The notes below the pieces were generated by a model. It was not told the DNA's origin. It was given only the letters and a program-made list of their open reading frames with translations, and searched no databases. 64,000 nt of DNA from Dickeya lacustris (GTDB taxonomy: Bacteria; Pseudomonadota; Gammaproteobacteria; Enterobacterales; Enterobacteriaceae): NCBI RefSeq assembly GCF_029635795.1, contig NZ_CP114280.1, positions 1,922,001 to 1,986,000 on the forward strand. Direction: 5' to 3'. Shown here piece by piece: positions 6,690-16,622 of this stretch. Each line of letters starts with the position of its first letter. The stretch's first letter is position 1. Position numbers and translations under genes: made by a program.

Positions 6690-9467
6690 TTACAGACGGG
6701 CGTAAGAGGCGGCGTTACGGCCCGCCTGAATCCCGAATACGATGATATCCGCCACCGCATTGCCGCCAATACGGTTGCCGCCGTGGATACCGCCGACCAC
6801 CTCACCGGCGGCAAACGCGCCACGGATCACCCGTTTTTTGCTGTCCAGCACGGCGGTATCGCTGTTAATCACCACACCGCCCATGGTGTGATGCACGCCC
6901 GGCGCAATACGAATGGCGTAAAACGGCCCCTGATTAAGCGGGTGGCGCAATGCCGTCTTACGGCCAAAGTCACCGTCATGCTGCCCGGCAACAAAGCCGT
7001 TATAGCGCGCAAGCGTTGCCGATAACGTCTGTGCGTCCATTGCCAGTTTCTCAGCCAGTTCAGCGCAAGAGGCCGCTCTCACCACAAAGCCACGGGCCAG
7101 GTATTCGTCGGCCGCTTTATTCTTCAGCCTGACCTGCTCATCAAACACAATGTAGGCGTATTTTTCCGGCAGGCCGATAATGGCAGCCGACACCTTGTCG
7201 CGGGTTTCCATTTCGTTGAAAAAGCGCAGCCCTTGCTGATTCACCAAAATCGCCCCGCCGCCGCGAATCGACTCGGAGATAAGATAAGAGGTGCCTTGCT
7301 CCACCGTTGGGTGAATCTGAATTTCGCCCAAATCCACCGTATCCGCGCCGACTTTCCTGAGAATATGAATACCGCTGCCGGTCGCGCCCTGATGATTGGT
7401 GGTGACAAAACCGGCCAAGTCCGGGCGGTACTTCACCACCATATCGCGGTTAGCGCTAAAGCCACCGGTGGCAATCACCACGCCTTTGGCGGCAATCGTC
7501 AACTCATCATTATCTTCATTACGCACCCGCACGGCACAAATCGCGCCGTCGCGGTGTTCAATATCGATAAGCGACGTATCCAGCATCACATCGATATTGC
7601 GCTGATTGATGTTTTTCACCAGCCCGCTTATCAAAAAGCCGCCGACCGCCGAGCCATCTGCCGGACGGTGGGTTCTGTCCACGCTCATGCCGCCGGTGAT
7701 GGTGATATCGTTCAGTTCGATGCCGCGCTCCGCCAGCCACTCAATCGCCATCGGCGCACCATCGACGAATCGTTTCAGCAATTCGGGATTATTTTTATGC
7801 TTACCGCCTTTCAGCGTCTCCTCGTAGAAGTGCGTGGGGTTATCGTCAATGCCTTTCATCTTCTGAAAACGCGTGCCCGCCGCATTCATCCCGACCGATG
7901 CCTTAATGGTGTTGCCGCCAATCGTTGACATTTTCTCGACGATCAGCACACTCGCGCCATCATCGCTGGCCTGAATCGCCGCCGCCAGGCCTGCGCCACC
8001 GCTGCCGACCACCACCACATCATAACGGTGCATTTTTGAAGGGTTGCCGCCTTCGGCGAGGATGGCCGCCTTGGTCGATTTCGCCATGGCGCGGGACACC
8101 GCTTTTTTCACCGCTTCACTCTGGGTGGTCGCGCCGGACACGGCATCCACATGCGGGCTGTTGGCCTCAAGAATGCGCTGACGGATCACCGCAAAATGCT
8201 GGCGAAACGCCGGATCTTGCGCCGTGTCTTGTTGCAGTACGACATCGGCAATGCGATCGGTTTCCAGGCTGACGCTTATCACCATCTCATGGCTTTCATT
8301 CGCCACCGACTCCTCAAACACGCCTGCTTTGAACTTCTTCGCAGACAGGCTCATGTCGCGGATTAACGCTTCTACCAGCGAAAAACGCCACAGCGGTTCA
8401 GGAATGGTCAGGGCTTCGCGTTGGGTGCTATCCATCACCAGCTCAAGCGTGTTGCCAGCGGCGATACGGGCTGCCCAATCCGGGTAGGCGATGCAGGCTT
8501 TACCCACCGCCACCAGCGAGTAGCCGTGCTCCAGCGCCACTTCAGCATCAATTTTATTCACCACGCCACCCACGCCGACAACCGGCACCTGAGCCAGCGT
8601 ATCTGAGCGCATGGCGCAATATTTTTTGATTAATGGCGTCGGGTCAGTGGTATCAACGATGGACGAGCGCAGCGTATGCCCCATTGAGAAGTGCAGGTAA
8701 TCCAGGCCGCGCGCCGCCAGTTTTTCCAGCAAATAGAGCGTATCGTCAAAACGAATGCCCGGCACTTCCAGCTCTTCGGGGGAAAAACGGTAGCCGATAA
8801 TAAAATCTTTCCCGGCATACTGGCGCGCCATCTGATGCGTGATATCCAGCACAGCCAGCGGAAAGCGGGCACGATTATCGCGGCTGCCGCCCCATTTATC
8901 GTCACGCTGATTAGAGTGTTCAGAATAGAATTGCTGGATAAGGTAAGTATTGGCACCGTGAATTTCCACCCCGTCAAACCCGGCGGCAATCGCCCGGCGC
9001 ACCGCAGCGCCAAAGCGGGCGATGGTGGCCTCAACTTCGTCGCCACTGAGCGCACGCGGCACCACCGCGCCCTCGCGCGGTGCGGCAATGGCGCTTGGCG
9101 CAACCGGCGTGCGCCCGCCAATCAGCTTCGGCTCCACCATCCGGCCACCGTGATAGATTTGCACAATCGCTTTGGCCCCCTGAGCTTTAATCGCCGAGGC
9201 AATCTTGGCCAGGCCATCGATTTTGTTGTCGTTATCGATGCCAATCGCCCCAGGAAAAGCTAGGCCGCCATCATCAATAAAACAGCACTCCACGATAACC
9301 GCACCCAGTTCACCCGCGCGCACCTGATAGTATTCCACCAACTCTTTGGTGACAGATCCATCATAAAAGCCGGTGCAGGTGGTCATCGGGGCCATCAGCA
9401 GGCGGTTTTTCAGCTCAACGCCGTTGGGCAAGATAAACGGGCTGAAGACCTGGTCATGATTCGTCAT
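6690..9467 (-). CDS. NADH-dependent fumarate-reductase-like three-domain flavoprotein
   Basis: A 925-residue fusion. Residues 1 to about 360 form an Old-Yellow-Enzyme NADH:flavin oxidoreductase domain (NGVELKNRLLMAPMTT, GFDGVEIHGANTYL). About 370-455 is an FMN_bind domain with the ApbE target DAVSGAT; the flavinylated residue would be Thr447. From 479 on is a FAD_binding_2/fumarate reductase domain with GSGGAG at 488-493, HTMGG, and GGIHGGNRIGGNA near the end. This is the layout of the soluble NADH:fumarate reductase of Klebsiella and of related cinnamate or urocanate reductases. It would pass electrons from NADH to an enoate as an anaerobic sink. The exact acceptor cannot be read from sequence. 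There is no signal peptide, so it is cytosolic. Confidence 0.88.
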   Translation of the reverse strand: MTNHDQVFSPFILPNGVELKNRLLMAPMTTCTGFYDGSVTKELVEYYQVRAGELGAVIVECCFIDDGGLAFPGAIGIDNDNKIDGLAKIASAIKAQGAKAIVQIYHGGRMVEPKLIGGRTPVAPSAIAAPREGAVVPRALSGDEVEATIARFGAAVRRAIAAGFDGVEIHGANTYLIQQFYSEHSNQRDDKWGGSRDNRARFPLAVLDITHQMARQYAGKDFIIGYRFSPEELEVPGIRFDDTLYLLEKLAARGLDYLHFSMGHTLRSSIVDTTDPTPLIKKYCAMRSDTLAQVPVVGVGGVVNKIDAEVALEHGYSLVAVGKACIAYPDWAARIAAGNTLELVMDSTQREALTIPEPLWRFSLVEALIRDMSLSAKKFKAGVFEESVANESHEMVISVSLETDRIADVVLQQDTAQDPAFRQHFAVIRQRILEANSPHVDAVSGATTQSEAVKKAVSRAMAKSTKAAILAEGGNPSKMHRYDVVVVGSGGAGLAAAIQASDDGASVLIVEKMSTIGGNTIKASVGMNAAGTRFQKMKGIDDNPTHFYEETLKGGKHKNNPELLKRFVDGAPMAIEWLAERGIELNDITITGGMSVDRTHRPADGSAVGGFLISGLVKNINQRNIDVMLDTSLIDIEHRDGAICAVRVRNEDNDELTIAAKGVVIATGGFSANRDMVVKYRPDLAGFVTTNHQGATGSGIHILRKVGADTVDLGEIQIHPTVEQGTSYLISESIRGGGAILVNQQGLRFFNEMETRDKVSAAIIGLPEKYAYIVFDEQVRLKNKAADEYLARGFVVRAASCAELAEKLAMDAQTLSATLARYNGFVAGQHDGDFGRKTALRHPLNQGPFYAIRIAPGVHHTMGGVVINSDTAVLDSKKRVIRGAFAAGEVVGGIHGGNRIGGNAVADIIVFGIQAGRNAASYARL

Positions 9468-9596
9468 AAATAGACTCCGTAAATTAACAATGTTTTATAG
9501 GCTTGAAATGGGGTATCGGTTTATTGTTTTTGATTTTGCTTAGTGGGCCGATGTCATAACGTTAATATGAGTGTCTTTTTAGTTTATAAATAATCA

Positions 9597-9616
9597 AATT
9601 AGTTAATTAACTAATT
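9597..9616. promoter_or_regulatory. Perfect 20-bp palindrome upstream of the flavoprotein gene
   Basis: aattagttaattaactaatt is its own reverse complement and lies about 130 bp upstream of the flavoprotein start. It could be an operator for a dimeric regulator. No known consensus was matched. Confidence 0.45.
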
Positions 9617-9905
9617 ATTCAGCACAATGTCACTATGTTGTTTAAATCGTGATTCAGTAAAAAATAACTTAGTCACATTCACTCAAAAGGGCGTAACGTT
9701 TTATTTACCTGAGATAATGGCGGGTATATACAGTGGCGCGATAAAATCGGCCTTGTTATGCGAAGGTGCCGGTAAAAAGCCTTAAAAAACGAGACACTAC
9801 AGAAAAACTATCGTATTCATCATGACATGAATGACGAAAAAGCACGCAAGGCATATTCCGGTTAGACAGAAAATGAAGAAGGAAAATCAGCAAATAAAAA
9901 AGCAG

Positions 9906-9950
9906 CGTTAAAATAAAAAATAAAACACCGGTTTATATTTTATTTTAACG
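9906..9950 (-). terminator. A/T-rich 13-bp inverted repeat, possible terminator
   Basis: cgttaaaataaaa (9906-9918) pairs exactly with ttttattttaacg (9938-9950). It lies about 200 bp downstream of the lipoprotein apbE gene and could end its transcript. The stem is weak and A/T-rich. Confidence 0.4.
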
Positions 9951-10147
9951 CACGATAATAAAAGAATCTGACAGATAAAAAGACCATAAGGGCGGCAGCC
10001 AATATTCTTTACCGCATGCGATTATTCGGCGCATGTTTTCCGATGCGCCTTCACCGTGAAGGTGAAGGCAAAACATCAGCAGAGAATACCCATCACACCA
10101 TATTGCCCGTTCTGTTCTCTCTAAGCGTGCAGTGCAACGATAGCTTA

Positions 10148-11194
10148 TCAAGGCGACGGCAATAAGAACGTTTTAAACTGCGGCGTCATCATCGTTTCAA
10201 AGCCTTTATCGGTCTTGGTAATCAGGTAAACCGCCAGCCCCTGCTGTTTGGCCAGTTCCAGCGCTTTTTCCGGGCCCAGCACCATCAGGCCGGTGTCCCA
10301 GCCATCCGCTTCCAGCGCGGTGCGGGCAATCACCGTGGCTGAAACTAACTGGTGGGTAATCGGCCGCCCGGTGGCCGGGTCGATGACGTGGGAGTAGCGC
10401 TTGCCGTCCTGCTCAAAGTAGTTGCGATAGCTGCCGGAGGTGCTGATGCCGTAACCCTGTAAATCAACGGCGGCTTGTATCGCGTTCTCTTTATCGGTCG
10501 GTTTCTGGATGGCCACCCGCCAGGGTTGCCCCTGCCCGTTTACGCCACGGCTGGAAATCGCGCCACCGACGGAGACCAGATAATGGCTGATGCCGTTGCG
10601 GGTCATCAATTGCGCCAGCACATCCGCGCCATAGCCTTCGCCAAGCGTAGACAAATCCACATACAGATCCGGCAAGTCTTTCTGAAGCCATTCCCCCTGG
10701 TGCGTGCTGATAAGCCGCAGGTGCTCCAGCCCGACTTTACGCCGCGCCTCATCAATTTGCGCCTGCGTGGGGATAGTCACAGGCTGCTTTTGCGGGCCAA
10801 AGCCCCACAGGTTAACCAACGGCCCGACGGTAATATCCATCGCGCCGCCCGTCGCACGGCCAATACGTTGCGCCGCCAGAATGATATCCGCCATGCCGCT
10901 GGGGATAGGCTGTGGCTCGCTGCCGCTGTAGCGATTAAAACGCGATAACACCGACTCACTGCGGTAGGTGGAGATATCGTTATTCGCCTGTTCCAGCACG
11001 GCATCGATATCATGCTGCAATTGCGCGCTTTGCACCGGCAACTCGCCGCTGATTTTCACGCTATAAAACGTACCCATCGTTTTACCTTCAAACACCGTCA
11101 ATGGGCGTGATACTTCGGTAGTTGCCGGTTTACAGGCACTTAACAGGCCGATAAAAGCAAACAGCCATACCGATTTAAGGGCGCTCGTCGCCAT
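10148..11194 (-). CDS. apbE: ApbE, lipoprotein FAD:protein FMN transferase
   Basis: A 348-residue protein with a lipoprotein signal peptide. The lipobox LLSAC puts the modified Cys at residue 21, so it should be anchored facing the periplasm. Family motifs include GKTMGTFYSVKISG, MDITVGPLVNLWGFGP, DLSTLGEGYGADVL, YLVSVGGAISSRG and YSHVIDPATGRPI. Known periplasmic ApbE proteins flavinylate exported or outward-facing FMN_bind proteins, such as NqrC and RsxG. Its targets are not in the window. It is separate from the cytosolic ApbE-like protein at 5592-6581 by location and signal. One or two residues in the Gly-rich part differ from common consensus (VGGAISS). Confidence 0.9.
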   Translation of the reverse strand: MATSALKSVWLFAFIGLLSACKPATTEVSRPLTVFEGKTMGTFYSVKISGELPVQSAQLQHDIDAVLEQANNDISTYRSESVLSRFNRYSGSEPQPIPSGMADIILAAQRIGRATGGAMDITVGPLVNLWGFGPQKQPVTIPTQAQIDEARRKVGLEHLRLISTHQGEWLQKDLPDLYVDLSTLGEGYGADVLAQLMTRNGISHYLVSVGGAISSRGVNGQGQPWRVAIQKPTDKENAIQAAVDLQGYGISTSGSYRNYFEQDGKRYSHVIDPATGRPITHQLVSATVIARTALEADGWDTGLMVLGPEKALELAKQQGLAVYLITKTDKGFETMMTPQFKTFLLPSP

Positions 11195-11309
11195 GAGAAA
11201 AACTCCTGAATCACAATGACGCGCTATTGATAGAGCAAGCGGCAGCGATTGGAAAGTAACAAATGGCGAAAAGTTGTTTAAACGCAGAACAAAACCGGAA
11301 GGGAGAGCA

Positions 11310-11333
11310 AACGGGCGCGAATCAACGCGCCCG
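11310..11333 (-). terminator. GC-rich hairpin after spy
   Basis: cgggcgcg and cgcgcccg form an 8-bp stem downstream of spy on its strand, followed by a short T-rich stretch. It is a probable weak terminator. Confidence 0.5.
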
Positions 11334-11355
11334 CACAGGGCGGTCAGCGTCGGGT

Positions 11356-11820
11356 TTATTGCGCCGCTGGCGGGGTTTTCTCTTTCAGGCGTTTAGCAAA
11401 ATTCTCGTTAAACTGCTTTTTCTGCTCCGGCGTCAGCACATTGTACATTTTGTTCTGAATCTCCAGGTGTTTGAGCATTTGAGCTTTATTGGCCTGCGCC
11501 ATTTGGTTAACCACGCTGTCTGCCTTGGCTTTATCAAAGCTATCAGCGGCAATCAGGCTGTGCCATTCGCTACGCTGCTCGGCTGAAGGGCGGGTCATCT
11601 CTTTTTTGGCATTCTCCATAATGTCGCGCATCTTCTGGCGCTGTTCATCGCTCAGATTCAGCCCTTTAAACATCATGTCACGTTCCATGCCTCGTTCACC
11701 GTCATGATGTTTCATCATGCGCCCGCCGTGGTCAGGCGGCGTATTATCCTGCGCATAAACAACGCCCGCACTTCCCAACGCCAGAACAGAGGCCACTACC
11801 ATCGCAGTTAATTTAGACAT
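11356..11820 (-). CDS. spy: Spy, periplasmic ATP-independent chaperone
   Basis: A 154-residue protein with a clear Sec signal peptide (residues 1 to about 24, ending VVYA). The mature part is helical, with the two LTxxQ-type motifs that define the Spy/CpxP family: LSDEQRQKMR and LTPEQKKQF. An acidic/His-rich N-terminal segment (DHGGRMMKHHDGERGM) resembles Spy. Length is close to E. coli Spy (161). Spy forms cradle-shaped dimers that hold unfolded proteins in the periplasm and is induced by the Cpx and Bae envelope stress systems. The start at 11820 puts the signal peptide first. CpxP is a less likely alternative because no cpxRA genes are nearby. Confidence 0.88.
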   Translation of the reverse strand: MSKLTAMVVASVLALGSAGVVYAQDNTPPDHGGRMMKHHDGERGMERDMMFKGLNLSDEQRQKMRDIMENAKKEMTRPSAEQRSEWHSLIAADSFDKAKADSVVNQMAQANKAQMLKHLEIQNKMYNVLTPEQKKQFNENFAKRLKEKTPPAAQ

Positions 11821-12008
11821 AAGACATTCCTTCACATTACGGTTTTTCGTTATCAACGCACGGTTGTGCGTCAACCTTTGTGATGAGTATAGGCCGCTAA
11901 ATTTCAGTGAACCGAGGGCTTGGGTAAAGCTATGCAAGGGCAATATTCACAATTCGGCCAATTGTGGAGAAGGTGACAATATTGCGTAAGCGCGGCGCGA
12001 TACGGGAA

Positions 12009-12051
12009 TAAAAAAGGCCGTTGTCCTGCGTGGTTCGCCAGACAAGCGGCC
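12009..12051 (-). terminator. Rho-independent terminator of uhpT
   Basis: On the minus strand, GGCCGcTTGTC and GACAACGGCC form a stem followed by a run of six T, about 60 bp past the uhpT stop. Confidence 0.75.
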
Positions 12052-12110
12052 AGAGCAATAGCGGGCGTAGCGCCGGGCGGCGTCAGCCTCACCCGGCGAT
12101 AGCGGTTTCA

Positions 12111-13502
12111 TTATGCTTGTTGTGCCTGCAACAGGCGTTTTTCACGCCGGATTTTGCGCTCTTCCATGATGGCAACCATCGCCATCAGAATGATACAACC
12201 TATCGCGGCGGTATCGAGCGCGGCAAAGGTGCCCGCCCAGCCGGTCAGCCCAAAGATGGGCTTGCCATCAGCAATCATGCCAAGGCCGAGTTTGGCAAAG
12301 CTGTCGCCAATCAGGTAGGCGAAGGTGCCTTTGATGCCGTCAGCGGCGCTGATGGCTTTCTTCGGCACGAACCCGACCGCCGCCACACCAATCAACAACT
12401 GCGGGCCAAACACCAAAAAGCCGAGTGCAAACAACGACGCCAGGTAAACATATTGGTTGCTGGCATGCTGATACACCCCGAGCGTGGCGATAATCAGCGC
12501 CAGTGCGACACAGGCCACCAGCCCACGACGGCCATTGGCCAAATCAGACAACCAGCCCCACAGCAACGTGCCCACCAATGCGCCGATCTCAAACAGCGTA
12601 AAACCCTGAATCGCGACTTCTTTGGGCAATTTCAGCACCTGATAGGCATACACGGTAGACCACTGATCGATGCCAATACGCACCACGTACAGGAAAATAT
12701 TGGAGAAACACAGCAGCCAAATCACTTTGTTTTTCAGAACGTATTCAACGAAGATCTGCCATTTACTCATGCTGGCGTCTTCGGCTTCCTGATCTTCTTC
12801 AGAAATGGCTTCGTCAAACAGCTCTTCCGCCTTACCCAGCCCGTACGACTCCGGCGAATCGCTGCCAAAACGCAGGCCGATAAACCCGACGACCAACGCA
12901 ATAAGGGAAGGGAAAACGAACATGCCGATAACATGGCCGTTAAACAGATAGTTAGCGCCAAACAACGCTACGCCCGCTGCCCCGGCACCGCCCAGATTAT
13001 GGGAAATGTTCCACAGCCCCAGATAGGTGCCTCGCTTACGACGCGGCGTCCATTTGGTGATGGTGGAGTAGCTACACGACCCGCCGGTGCTCTGGAAAAA
13101 GCCGCTCAAGGCATAGCACGCAATCATCAGAAACAGGCTGACGGAACCCGCCCCCATGCTGGCGCTAAAACCCAGCATACAGATAGCGGAGAGGATCAGC
13201 ATAAACGGCAGAAATTGTTTGGTATTTTTCCCGTCAGCGTAATAGGACACCAGCGTCTTCCCCACCCCATAGGTGATAGAAAAGCCAAGGCCAATCATGC
13301 CAAGCTGGGTCATGCTCAGGCCATAGGTACTGATCATGTCATTTTGAGCGATGTTGAAATTCTTGCGGATCAAATACATCGTCAGGTAGCCAATGAACAC
13401 CACCAGATAGGACTGCATGAAAGGCCTGAACCACATTTTGCGCCGCACATCGAGCGGCAAATCCAGCGTCGGCTGACGCACCTGGTTTAGAAAGTTGAGC
13501 AT
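12111..13502 (-). CDS. uhpT: UhpT, hexose-6-phosphate:phosphate antiporter
   Basis: A 463-residue major-facilitator protein with 12 predicted membrane segments. It matches the organophosphate:Pi antiporter family along its length: [17 protein letters not shown] at the start, the loop-2/3 region with [32 protein letters not shown], and an acidic central loop (about residues 215-240). UhpT imports glucose 6-phosphate and related sugar phosphates across the inner membrane in exchange for inorganic phosphate. It is the last gene of the uhpABCT set, all on the minus strand. A 271-bp gap to uhpC carries its own promoter region and two 16-bp tandem arrays. Expression is expected to need phosphorylated UhpA. 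Confidence 0.95.
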   Translation of the reverse strand: MLNFLNQVRQPTLDLPLDVRRKMWFRPFMQSYLVVFIGYLTMYLIRKNFNIAQNDMISTYGLSMTQLGMIGLGFSITYGVGKTLVSYYADGKNTKQFLPFMLILSAICMLGFSASMGAGSVSLFLMIACYALSGFFQSTGGSCSYSTITKWTPRRKRGTYLGLWNISHNLGGAGAAGVALFGANYLFNGHVIGMFVFPSLIALVVGFIGLRFGSDSPESYGLGKAEELFDEAISEEDQEAEDASMSKWQIFVEYVLKNKVIWLLCFSNIFLYVVRIGIDQWSTVYAYQVLKLPKEVAIQGFTLFEIGALVGTLLWGWLSDLANGRRGLVACVALALIIATLGVYQHASNQYVYLASLFALGFLVFGPQLLIGVAAVGFVPKKAISAADGIKGTFAYLIGDSFAKLGLGMIADGKPIFGLTGWAGTFAALDTAAIGCIILMAMVAIMEERKIRREKRLLQAQQA

Positions 13503-13536
13503 GGTATTTCCCCTTACAAGACGGGCGCTGTTATTG

Positions 13537-13580
13537 CTATGGCGAGTGATGACTATGGCAGGTGATAACTATGGCGAGCC
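13537..13580. repeat. 16-bp tandem array, left half (uhpT leader)
   Basis: Units ctatggcgagtgatga (13537-13552) and ctatggcaggtgataa (13553-13568), plus a partial ctatggcgagcc (13569-13580). It abuts a second 16-bp array whose units contain the roughly complementary gtcatag. The two may be related by inversion. Confidence 0.85.
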
Positions 13581-13672
13581 GTTGTCATAGCCAGTAGTTG
13601 TCATAGCAAGTTGTTGTCATAGCCAGTAGTTGTCATAGCTAATTGTTGTCATAACGAACAGTTGTCATGAGG
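13581..13672. repeat. 16-bp tandem array, right half (uhpT promoter region)
   Basis: About 5.7 units of gttgtcatagccagta type start at 13581, 13597, 13613, 13629, 13645 and 13661. The first ten bases, gttgtcatag, are the most constant. They fill the middle of the uhpC-uhpT gap, where UhpA and CRP would be expected to bind. Confidence 0.9.
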
Positions 13673-13773
13673 AATTGTAAGAAGCCACGCGCCAGCGAGC
13701 CTGAGGGAACATCCTGCTCCCTCTAGGAAATTTTCTCGGTTTTAGCGCTATTAACAATAAACAGTGAGGCGAA

Positions 13774-15105
13774 TCACGCCAGCGGAGGGGAAGGACGCGG
13801 CGAGGACGCGCGCAAAAATGGCAGCAGCAACAGCGCAGAAACACCGGCGGCCACCGCGATAACGGCAAAAAAGCCCGTCCAGTGCCAGACTTCCATAATG
13901 CGCGCCAGCGGCCAGCCAGACAGCGATGCGCCCAGATACGCAAACAGCCCGACAAACCCGGTCGCGGCACCGGCGGCGTCTTTGTGCGAACACTCTGCCG
14001 CCGCCATGCCAATCAGCATTTGCGGGCCAAACACGAAAAATCCGGTAGTGAAAAAGCAGGCGGCCTGCATCACATAGCTGGCAAACGGCATCAGCCACAG
14101 CGACCCGACGGAGAGCAAAATGCCCGCAGCAAAAATCAGGTTCATCGGCCCGCGATTGCCATTAAACAGCTTGTCAGAGCCCCAGCCCGCGACCAGTGCG
14201 CCGATAAACCCGCCCAGCTCGAACATGGTCACGGCTGAGTTTGCCGTCACCAGATCCACGCCAAGCGTTTCCGACATATACAGATTGCCCCAGTCGTTGA
14301 TGGCCGCGCGCACCACGTACACCAGCACGTAGCAGCAAGCCAGCAACCAAATATAGGGGTTGGTAAACACATATTTGCGCAGGATCTCGCGCCGGGATAA
14401 CCCCAGCCCTTCTTGCTGCTGGGTGATTTCCAGCGCATCACGCCGCCACTCGCCCACGCTCGGCAGCCCCAGCGTTTGTGGCCGGTCACGCAAGCGCCAG
14501 CACAAAAACAGCCCGGCGATAATGGCAAGCCCACCGGCCATCATCATGCCCGTGCGCCAGCCGTAGTGCAGTGTCGCAGCGCCAATCATCATCGGGATAA
14601 GCGCCCCGCCGACGTTATGCGCCGTATTCCACACGGCCCACCAGCCGCCGCGCTCCGTGCGTGAGTACCAGCTGGTCAGCAGCCGGGCGCACACCGGCGC
14701 GCCCCAGCCCTGAAAAAAGGCATTCACCATCCACAAGATGGCAAACGACCACAGCGAAGAGGAAAAGCCGAACAGAATATTGACCACACCGGTCGCCAGC
14801 AAACCGATCCCCATAAAATAGCGGGCATTCGAGCGATCGCTGACGATCCCTGACACAAACTTTGATGCGCCATAGGTGACGTAGAACAGCGTTGCCAGCA
14901 AACCGATATCGGTACGCACCATCAACCCGCTGGCGAGAATTTCCGGCACGGCGGCATTAAAACTCTTACGCGTGAAGTAGAACAACGCATAGCCGAGATA
15001 GAGCGTAATCAGAATATGGCGTCGCCAGTAGCGATAGGTGGACTCGATCGCCGCCGGATCGCGCAGCGCGGGCGCACTGGCTGGAATGTTCAAAAAACTG
15101 CGCAT
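13774..15105 (-). CDS. uhpC: UhpC, membrane sensor for external glucose 6-phosphate
   Basis: A 443-residue, 12-segment major-facilitator protein closely related to UhpT/GlpT. It is slightly shorter and lacks the long acidic loop. Recognisable parts are YRYWRRHILITLYLGYALFY, the WGAPVCARLLTSWY region, and the late FGPQMLIGMAAAECSHKDA motif. UhpC binds external glucose 6-phosphate and activates the kinase UhpB in the membrane. It starts at 15105, overlapping the uhpB stop in an ATGA arrangement, so the two are translationally coupled. The C-terminus (SSPRPSPPLA) is proline-rich. Confidence 0.94.
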   Translation of the reverse strand: MRSFLNIPASAPALRDPAAIESTYRYWRRHILITLYLGYALFYFTRKSFNAAVPEILASGLMVRTDIGLLATLFYVTYGASKFVSGIVSDRSNARYFMGIGLLATGVVNILFGFSSSLWSFAILWMVNAFFQGWGAPVCARLLTSWYSRTERGGWWAVWNTAHNVGGALIPMMIGAATLHYGWRTGMMMAGGLAIIAGLFLCWRLRDRPQTLGLPSVGEWRRDALEITQQQEGLGLSRREILRKYVFTNPYIWLLACCYVLVYVVRAAINDWGNLYMSETLGVDLVTANSAVTMFELGGFIGALVAGWGSDKLFNGNRGPMNLIFAAGILLSVGSLWLMPFASYVMQAACFFTTGFFVFGPQMLIGMAAAECSHKDAAGAATGFVGLFAYLGASLSGWPLARIMEVWHWTGFFAVIAVAAGVSALLLLPFLRASSPRPSPPLA

Positions 15106-16622
15106 CAGGATACCTCAGCATCAGGCAGTGGCAGCGTGACCGTCAGGCGGGTGCCGTGCGTACACGAAAGCTGCAACGTGCCGCCCAGCGCGGTAACGCG
15201 CTCGCGCATGCCAAGCAAGCCAAATCCGTGTGCGCCGGAGCCCGGCGGTAGCCCGCAACCATCATCTTCAATCACCAGCGTCAGCCACTGCCCGTCCTGC
15301 TGCACCTGTAGCGTCACCGCACTGGCATTGGCGTGTTTGACAATGTTGTTTAACCCTTCCTGACAGACGCGAAACAGCGTCACCCTCACCCCTTCACTGA
15401 GTGAGGTTTCATCAATTTGCCAACGCAGGTGGCTGACGATGCCATAGGCTTCCAGCTCCATTTCACGCAGCAATGAGCGCACCGCCTGCTCCAGCGTCAG
15501 GTCATCAAGCTGGCGCGGGCGTAAACGCCCCATCAGGCGGCGCACCGAGTCATAGACACTGAGCGAGAGTTTTTCTATCAGCGCGCCGCTTTGCCGGGCG
15601 CTGGGGTGTACCGGTGTCAGGCGCAGCAAAATACCGGCCTGGGTGCGAATTGCCGTGATCGTTTGACCGATATCGTCATGCAGCTCGCGCGCCACATCCC
15701 GGCGCACGCTCTCCTCGGTTTCCAGCAGCCGCTCCGCCAACCGGCGGTTACGCAGCAGTTGGTTTTGCAGCGACAGGTTTAGCTCGCGCAGGCGCTGAAT
15801 GCCCGCGCCCAGCAAGAGCCCGGTGAGACTCTGGGCCAGCAGCGAAAGCAGTAAATCCACCGGGTGTTCATGCCAGGTCTGGCTGGCTATCAGGGCGATG
15901 GCATTCATCAGCGTGGCGATGAGCGCCCCTTGCCAGCCGTAGTGCCAGGCCAGCGCGATAATGGGCAACGCCAGACAAAACGGCGTAAAGCGCGACAGTT
16001 CAGCCGGTAAACCCAGTTGCAACCACAGGCTGATGACAAACAGCAGCAAATACCACAGCAGATGACGCCCGCGCCAGTTCACCGGCTGGGAAACCAGCGC
16101 CGGGCCGAGCGGCAACCAGGTGGCACTGGACAGGTAGTGCCAGATAAGCAGGCAGGCCGGTGACAGCGTTAACCCGCCGGTCAGCGTCAGCAGCAGGACG
16201 GTAAACGTCTCCTCACCCCGGCCAAGCCACGGCAGCGACTGCAACAGCGCCGCCGTCACCAGCGCGCCGCCTTGCCACAGCAGCGTGTGCCAGTCATCCC
16301 GGCGCGGCAGGCGCGATACCAGCAACACCGGCAGCAGGGTTAACAGGCTACCGAGCAGTAGCAGCGACGGGTGCGCCAGTTTCACCTCCGTCACCAGCCA
16401 GGCGATAAGCCCCCACTCGCTGGCCAGCAATACCGGCCAGAAACGGCGCGGCGCTTGCAGCATCAGCCCGAGGCGCAAACCAAACGGAAATAGCAATATC
16501 GCCAGATCCGGGCGCACCACCAGATGCAGGCTAATGCTCCACAAACAAAACCAGGCGGCGGAAAAGGTAAAACCACAGGCCAGTGCGGCGATAAGTCCGG
16601 TGACAAACACGTTCGTCACCAC
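15105..16622 (-). CDS. uhpB: UhpB, membrane histidine kinase
   Basis: A 505-residue kinase. Residues 1 to about 285 form a membrane part with about eight hydrophobic segments (MASE1-like). A HisKA_3 dimerisation domain follows, with the phospho-acceptor His in [19 protein letters not shown], then a HATPase domain with the N-box [13 protein letters not shown] and the G-box [11 protein letters not shown]...[11 protein letters not shown]. UhpB phosphorylates UhpA when UhpC reports external glucose 6-phosphate. Its start overlaps the uhpA stop by 7 bases and its stop overlaps uhpC, so the three genes form a tight operon. Confidence 0.94.
   Translation of the reverse strand: MVTNVFVTGLIAALACGFTFSAAWFCLWSISLHLVVRPDLAILLFPFGLRLGLMLQAPRRFWPVLLASEWGLIAWLVTEVKLAHPSLLLLGSLLTLLPVLLVSRLPRRDDWHTLLWQGGALVTAALLQSLPWLGRGEETFTVLLLTLTGGLTLSPACLLIWHYLSSATWLPLGPALVSQPVNWRGRHLLWYLLLFVISLWLQLGLPAELSRFTPFCLALPIIALAWHYGWQGALIATLMNAIALIASQTWHEHPVDLLLSLLAQSLTGLLLGAGIQRLRELNLSLQNQLLRNRRLAERLLETEESVRRDVARELHDDIGQTITAIRTQAGILLRLTPVHPSARQSGALIEKLSLSVYDSVRRLMGRLRPRQLDDLTLEQAVRSLLREMELEAYGIVSHLRWQIDETSLSEGVRVTLFRVCQEGLNNIVKHANASAVTLQVQQDGQWLTLVIEDDGCGLPPGSGAHGFGLLGMRERVTALGGTLQLSCTHGTRLTVTLPLPDAEVS

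Larger units (their letters stand above)
9468..10147. other. Gene-poor 680-bp region upstream of the flavoprotein
   Basis: AT-rich, with no supported gene. It contains a perfect 20-bp palindrome (9597-9616) and a 13-bp-arm inverted repeat (9906-9950). A 68-codon open frame at 9945-10151 has no homology signal and overlaps the end of the lipoprotein apbE gene. The flavoprotein promoter should lie in the first 200 bases. Confidence 0.6.

Noticed and set aside
9945..10151. A 68-codon minus-strand frame after the lipoprotein apbE gene
   Set aside because: No ribosome-binding site and unusual composition. It overlaps the apbE stop and has no family resemblance.
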